Shown here piece after piece: positions 57,529 through 64,000 of a stretch of 64,000 bases of DNA. Made by a program: the position numbers and the translations under genes. The notes under the pieces are model-generated. The model searched no databases and was not told the origin of the DNA. It was given only the letters and a program-made list of their open reading frames with translations. Within the stretch, counting starts at the first letter, position 1. Each line of letters begins with the position of its first letter. The stretch comes from Anaerolineae bacterium (GTDB lineage: Bacteria > Chloroflexota > Anaerolineae > 4572-78 > J111), in assembly GCA_023382535.1 (NCBI GenBank), contig JAHDWA010000051.1, forward strand, positions 14,031-78,030, written 5' to 3'.

Positions 57529-59541
57529 TTAATAGGCTTCTCTGATAAAGGTCGCGTTATCGGAAAACAGCACGTAAGCTACCCCGCGAGCGCGGCCATC
57601 ACTGTCGCGAAAGATAATCCCCTGCTCAAACCTCTGCAAGAGATTAATTCCGTCCTCAAACCCATGTTCAACGTCCAGCCCCCACCCGATTTGTTCCCGA
57701 ATGTCTGTACGAGCACACCACAAGCCGCCAAACCCTCGTACCGGTTGGAGCAGGCCGGGAGGCGGCTGAGCCTCGCAGCTTGTGGGAGGCATCCCTTCTT
57801 TCCAGAGGGACACTTCCTCAGGGAAAAATTGCCAACTGCCATTCTCCTGGCCAAGGGTAACCAGATAAAAATTACCCAGTTTGGACCAGAACATATGCCC
57901 CCGCTCAAACGGCTGCTCGGCATAAAACCCACTGACCGGCGTTGGTTGCTGCGGACAGCCGAGCCGGCTCTTATACTTCTCCCACAGCCCCCGAAATTCT
58001 CCTTGGGGGTTATTGGCGCAGGCAATCGGGATGGGGGTTAGGGTGGGCGTGTCCGCTGGGGTGGGAGAGGGCGCCGGAGTATCGGTAGGTGTCGGCGCAG
58101 GCGTGTTTGAGGCAGTTGGCGTGATGGTAGGGGTTGGCGTAGGTTCGGCAATGACCGGAATATCAATGATGGGCATAAATGCCTCGATCTGCTCCGTACT
58201 CACCCAGCCCTCCTCACCGCTGATGCTTTTGACCCTAAGCCAATTGCCCTGAGCATTACGGCCCAGGAGCGCTACATTGGCCTCGCTCTTAAGTGTACCG
58301 ATAAGGCTAAATGCCTCGCCGGGTCCCTCGTGCAATTGAACAGGGCCGCGCTTGATCACTCCAGCCATCGAGGGGCGCGGCGTGGGCGTCGCTGTCGGCG
58401 GTGGGGATGGTGTAGGACTAGGTGTAGCCGATGCGCTTGTTGTGGGGTTGACCATTGCCGCTACCGGGGTTGCGCTAGGCTCCGGCAAGGATGTGGGTTG
58501 GCCGCCCCTGGACAGGATGATGGTAGCTGCCCCGCCGACCAGCAATAATCCTGCCGTCCCAATCCACACAGGCCACTGCCTCCATCCGGCTGCCCCTTTT
58601 CTTTTCTGAGCAGGAGCTGCGATATCCACGAGGTCGGATACGGGTGCCAGGGGCGGTTTAAGGCTGGATAACTCGGTGACTTGCTCAGTCACATGCCCCT
58701 GCAAATCCGCTCTTGGTTGCACGATCTCGCCCCTGGCCGCGGTCGCCAGGTCTGCCGCCAGGTCGCCGGCAGTCGCATAACGCTGTTCCGGGGTCTTGGC
58801 CATGGCTTGCCGAATGACCCACTCACACCCCGGCGGCAGGTCTGACTTTATTTCTCGCAGGTTGGGGATTTCAGCGGTGATATGTTTCATCAGGACGGCA
58901 ATGGGGGTATCAGCTTCGTAGGGTAACTGGCCGGTCAGCGCGTGAAAGACAATGACGCCCAGGGCATAGATATCGCTGCGTCCATTCAGATTTTTAGATC
59001 CACTTCCCTGCTCAGGACTCATGTAGGCCGGAGTGCCAATGATCGCCGATCCGGTGTAGCTTGCCGCCGCTTCAACGGCCTTAGCTATGCCGAAATCTGA
59101 TAGGTAAGCTTGGTCTTGATCATCGAAGAGAATATTACCAGGCTTCAAATCCCGGTGAATGATCCCATGAGCATGGGCCTTGTCCAGTGCCCGGGCGACC
59201 CGATTAATGATGGGCAGCAGTTCGGGTAGCTCAAGTGGGCCTTTTGTCAGCCGATTGAGCAGCGAGCCACCCAGCATACAGCGCATGACAATATAAGGCT
59301 GATTTCCCTCCTCGCCGTAATCGTAGACCGGTACAATACAGGGGTGTTCCAACCTGGCTACGGTTTCGACTTCCTGCTGGAAACGATTGGTGAAGTGCGG
59401 ATCGGCGGTCAGATGACTCGGTAAAACCTTGACCGCTACTTCCCGTTTCATAGCCGGATCAAAGGCCAGGTAAACCACGGCCATGCCCCCTTGCCCTAAG
59501 GGGCGCTTAACTTGATAGCGACCAAATTTCTGGCTTGCCAT
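57529..59541 (-). CDS. PknB-type Ser/Thr protein kinase with SH3b domain
   Basis: About 670 residues from the ATG at 59541, placed before FGRYQVKRPLGQGGM. Kinase domain: glycine-rich loop GQGGMAVVY, AVKVLP lysine, catalytic HRDLKPGNILF, DFGIAKA. A membrane helix near 337-355, a Pro/Thr linker, an SH3b domain (about 395-460), another linker, and a C-terminal domain with several tryptophans and cysteines. Signals through FHA proteins encoded next door. Confidence 0.92.
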   Translation of the reverse strand: MASQKFGRYQVKRPLGQGGMAVVYLAFDPAMKREVAVKVLPSHLTADPHFTNRFQQEVETVARLEHPCIVPVYDYGEEGNQPYIVMRCMLGGSLLNRLTKGPLELPELLPIINRVARALDKAHAHGIIHRDLKPGNILFDDQDQAYLSDFGIAKAVEAAASYTGSAIIGTPAYMSPEQGSGSKNLNGRSDIYALGVIVFHALTGQLPYEADTPIAVLMKHITAEIPNLREIKSDLPPGCEWVIRQAMAKTPEQRYATAGDLAADLATAARGEIVQPRADLQGHVTEQVTELSSLKPPLAPVSDLVDIAAPAQKRKGAAGWRQWPVWIGTAGLLLVGGAATIILSRGGQPTSLPEPSATPVAAMVNPTTSASATPSPTPSPPPTATPTPRPSMAGVIKRGPVQLHEGPGEAFSLIGTLKSEANVALLGRNAQGNWLRVKSISGEEGWVSTEQIEAFMPIIDIPVIAEPTPTPTITPTASNTPAPTPTDTPAPSPTPADTPTLTPIPIACANNPQGEFRGLWEKYKSRLGCPQQPTPVSGFYAEQPFERGHMFWSKLGNFYLVTLGQENGSWQFFPEEVSLWKEGMPPTSCEAQPPPGLLQPVRGFGGLWCARTDIREQIGWGLDVEHGFEDGINLLQRFEQGIIFRDSDGRARGVAYVLFSDNATFIREAY

Positions 59542-62111
<2,570 letters not shown>

Positions 62112-62698
62112 TCATTTAGTTGACCAAATTTAGCCCGCCGCAAGCTACCGCCCTTTGATGCGAGAAGATAGGCGAGCTGAATCAGGTCAAACTAGAATCT
62201 GAACATCATCTTGCTCATAGCCACGAAAATGATGTTCGATTCTGGCGAAATAAGGTATAATTGCTTATATCGAGGTTCTTCCAGGCCTCTCCAGCAATCT
62301 CGCGCCACACGCATCCCTTAATTCGTCAGGCTCCTCCATCGCACCAGCAGCGATTTGGAAGTGAAGCCAAGCGGGAGGAAATGCCAAAGGATTTATCAAC
62401 CGGCAGGTACCGTTATTGGAAGCCTCCATAGACGCGCAGGTTGACCCATTCAACTTAGACTTTACCGAATCTGAAATCGTCTCCGGCCCAGCCGCCGAGC
62501 TGATTACTTTCTCTATGCCTGCTCGCGACCCGGCTGAGGCAGCGCCTTTACGGTCATAGCCGACGATCCGAGCGGTGGGACCGGCTCCATGACGCCATGC
62601 TGGTCCCAGGCGGATGTCGAGGCGGCCGAAGTCAAGTGGGAACAGGGTGGCTATACCAACTTTTGCACCATTCTATAACTATCTCCATGGAGATTCTC
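62112..62698. other. gap without supported gene
   Basis: 587 bp with short frames only; some protein-like stretches but no complete gene. Confidence 0.5.
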
Positions 62699-63754
62699 AT
62701 GCTTACAATCCAAAACTACCTCCGCTTAAAACAACTCGCCCGATACCTCGTCAATACCGAACTCGTCCTTGGAATCGAACCCGTTGCCAGCCGGAAACCC
62801 CGCCTGGTCGCCAGCGACGAGATCGAAGCTCAAATCGCCTATCTCCAATCAAGACTACAAGAGCTGGGGGGACCCAAACTGCGGCGGACCTCGTTTCAAT
62901 TAGACGACCATACCAGAGCCTACAAAGGTTGGATCCTGGGTGATCTCTGGGAAGGTTGGGTTATGCCTTTCTTTGAGAAGGAGGTCGCCGATCAAATAGC
63001 CCAGGATCTAGACCGATTGCCTTTTAGCAAAACCTGGTACGATCCTTCTCAAAATGGATACTATTTCTGCTTGAATGGGCGTCCCCATGGAGCTGCGGAG
63101 AAATTTACAAGCCAGCTCATCGAAGATCAGATGCTCTATCCGTTAGGGGCTGGGAGCTGGAAATGGCTAGAGGCTAGTCCCGGTTTAGAGTATCTGGATT
63201 TGTTGACCCGCGACGATTTCCCGGCGCTTCTCGAACAGGGGCTGCGGGATTTCAGCGGTCTGGTCTTAAGCGATGTCATCTACTCGATTGACGAAAAGTC
63301 CTCCATCGATTTGCAAAAAGCGAACTTAAGCCGGGCAAACTTGAACTTTGTCTATATGCGGGGCGTCAATCTATCTGGAGCCACGTTGCAGAACAGCACC
63401 CTGATCGAAGCCAATCTCAACCACGCCGACTTGAGCCAGGCTAATCTGAAAGATACACTTCTGATTAAAGCGCAGCTTAATCAAGCCGACCTGACTGAGG
63501 CTAATCTGGCGGGGGCTAACCTGGCGGGAGCTGAGTTGAATCAAGCCTTGTTGTATGGGGTGCGCCTGGATCTGGCTGATCTCACTGGAAAATGGGAAGT
63601 GGGTAACTATCAATTCAATAAGGCGGTTAGCATGGACGGCACTCGCTATGATCATTCAACCAAGTGGCCAACAGGATTTAGCCCGCTAGTGAACAAGGCC
63701 ATCAAGGAACAAGGTCAAAAGAACTCGATACAGACCAGATGCTGGCCTTGTTGA
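62699..63754 (+). CDS. pentapeptide-repeat protein
   Basis: 351 residues. Start chosen at ATG 62699 with GGAG about 8 nt upstream; an upstream extension lacks support. Residues 1-200 form an unknown domain; residues about 210-295 are pentapeptide repeats of the A(D/N)LxxA type (ANLNHADLSQANLKDTLLIK). The repeats form a right-handed helix used for binding. No further function evident. Confidence 0.85.
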   Translation: MLTIQNYLRLKQLARYLVNTELVLGIEPVASRKPRLVASDEIEAQIAYLQSRLQELGGPKLRRTSFQLDDHTRAYKGWILGDLWEGWVMPFFEKEVADQIAQDLDRLPFSKTWYDPSQNGYYFCLNGRPHGAAEKFTSQLIEDQMLYPLGAGSWKWLEASPGLEYLDLLTRDDFPALLEQGLRDFSGLVLSDVIYSIDEKSSIDLQKANLSRANLNFVYMRGVNLSGATLQNSTLIEANLNHADLSQANLKDTLLIKAQLNQADLTEANLAGANLAGAELNQALLYGVRLDLADLTGKWEVGNYQFNKAVSMDGTRYDHSTKWPTGFSPLVNKAIKEQGQKNSIQTRCWPC

Positions 63755-64000
63755 GTAATGCGTCCTATGTAAATCGGTTAGCGCCGGCGCCATACTGTCA
63801 AGCGCTGCAAAACCTATTAAATATTCATGGCCGAGGCAAAGGAAAAAAAATTTATCTGCATCCCGGCCTCAACCGCGACGTCGAAGATCCCGGGCGGGCA
63901 AAAATGTTTGGTCAGGGGCTGTAACGCACCGTAAGCAATCGTATAGGACACTAGGTTCTTTTGACATTTCATCTTAACCAGATGAGAGCGATAACAAAAG
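63755..64000 (+). other. window end, no firm gene
   Basis: A 61-codon frame starts at 63739, overlapping the previous stop by 16 nt. No further support for it. Confidence 0.35.

Overview
The window looks like a chromosome segment of an uncultured Chloroflexota bacterium of the Anaerolineae type. This is inferred from gene style: secreted SBBP and NHL propeller proteins ending in an L-P-x-I-L tail, proline/threonine-rich linkers on membrane-anchored proteins, FHA proteins beside a PknB-like kinase, a single-domain diadenylate cyclase, and tRNA genes without encoded CCA. No rRNA or species marker is present, so the assignment rests on context.

Layout. 1-14 kb is GC-rich host-like DNA: a YbhF/YbhG-type export cluster (two ABC ATPases, two HlyD-type adaptors), the c-di-AMP synthase gene cdaA, an FtsX/MacB-type permease, LuxR and Crp/Fnr regulators, a propeller lipoprotein and an ankyrin protein. 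From about 14 to 44 kb lies a long, more AT-rich accessory region. It opens with three control-type genes (unknown protein, ParB/Srx-fold protein with zinc ribbon, XRE-like protein). A 7.2 kb array of 37 tRNA genes or tRNA-like genes follows (17.77-24.97 kb). After it come an HNH nuclease fused to an Rnl2-type RNA ligase, an RNase P RNA gene with an altered P4 helix, and an HNH gene. Next are a 5'-truncated ISKra4-type transposase, a frameshifted IS110 transposase, and a 1419-residue EAD/nSTAND1 ATPase with five tandem membrane units. Then come a duplicated two-gene module of unknown function, an hsdM remnant, an IscB gene with its upstream omegaRNA region, an HNH gene, a TnpB fragment and a small divergent regulatory module. 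From 44 to 64 kb there is again host-like DNA: a PD-(D/E)XK-type protein, TolB-like, TlpA-like, SBBP and NHL proteins, two FHA proteins, a Ser/Thr kinase, ligA and a pentapeptide-repeat protein.

The most unusual part is the tRNA island. Five tRNA genes of different specificity carry a conserved insert exactly between T-loop positions 56 and 57. It is 19 nt in three genes and 44-46 nt in two. A tRNA-Leu(UAA) gene is split between anticodon bases 34 and 35 by a complete 2.4 kb group II intron; this is the site used by the cyanobacterial/plastid group I intron. Several other tRNAs have C33 instead of U33, an anticodon that does not match the body, or lack a whole arm. The nearby RNA ligase fusion and RNase P RNA suggest, as inference, that the island supplies part of its own tRNA processing machinery.

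The second candidate system is the STAND ATPase with about 20 predicted membrane helices, flanked by inverted repeats and with a palindrome inside its promoter. It resembles known EAD/STAND conflict proteins in its N-terminal half only.
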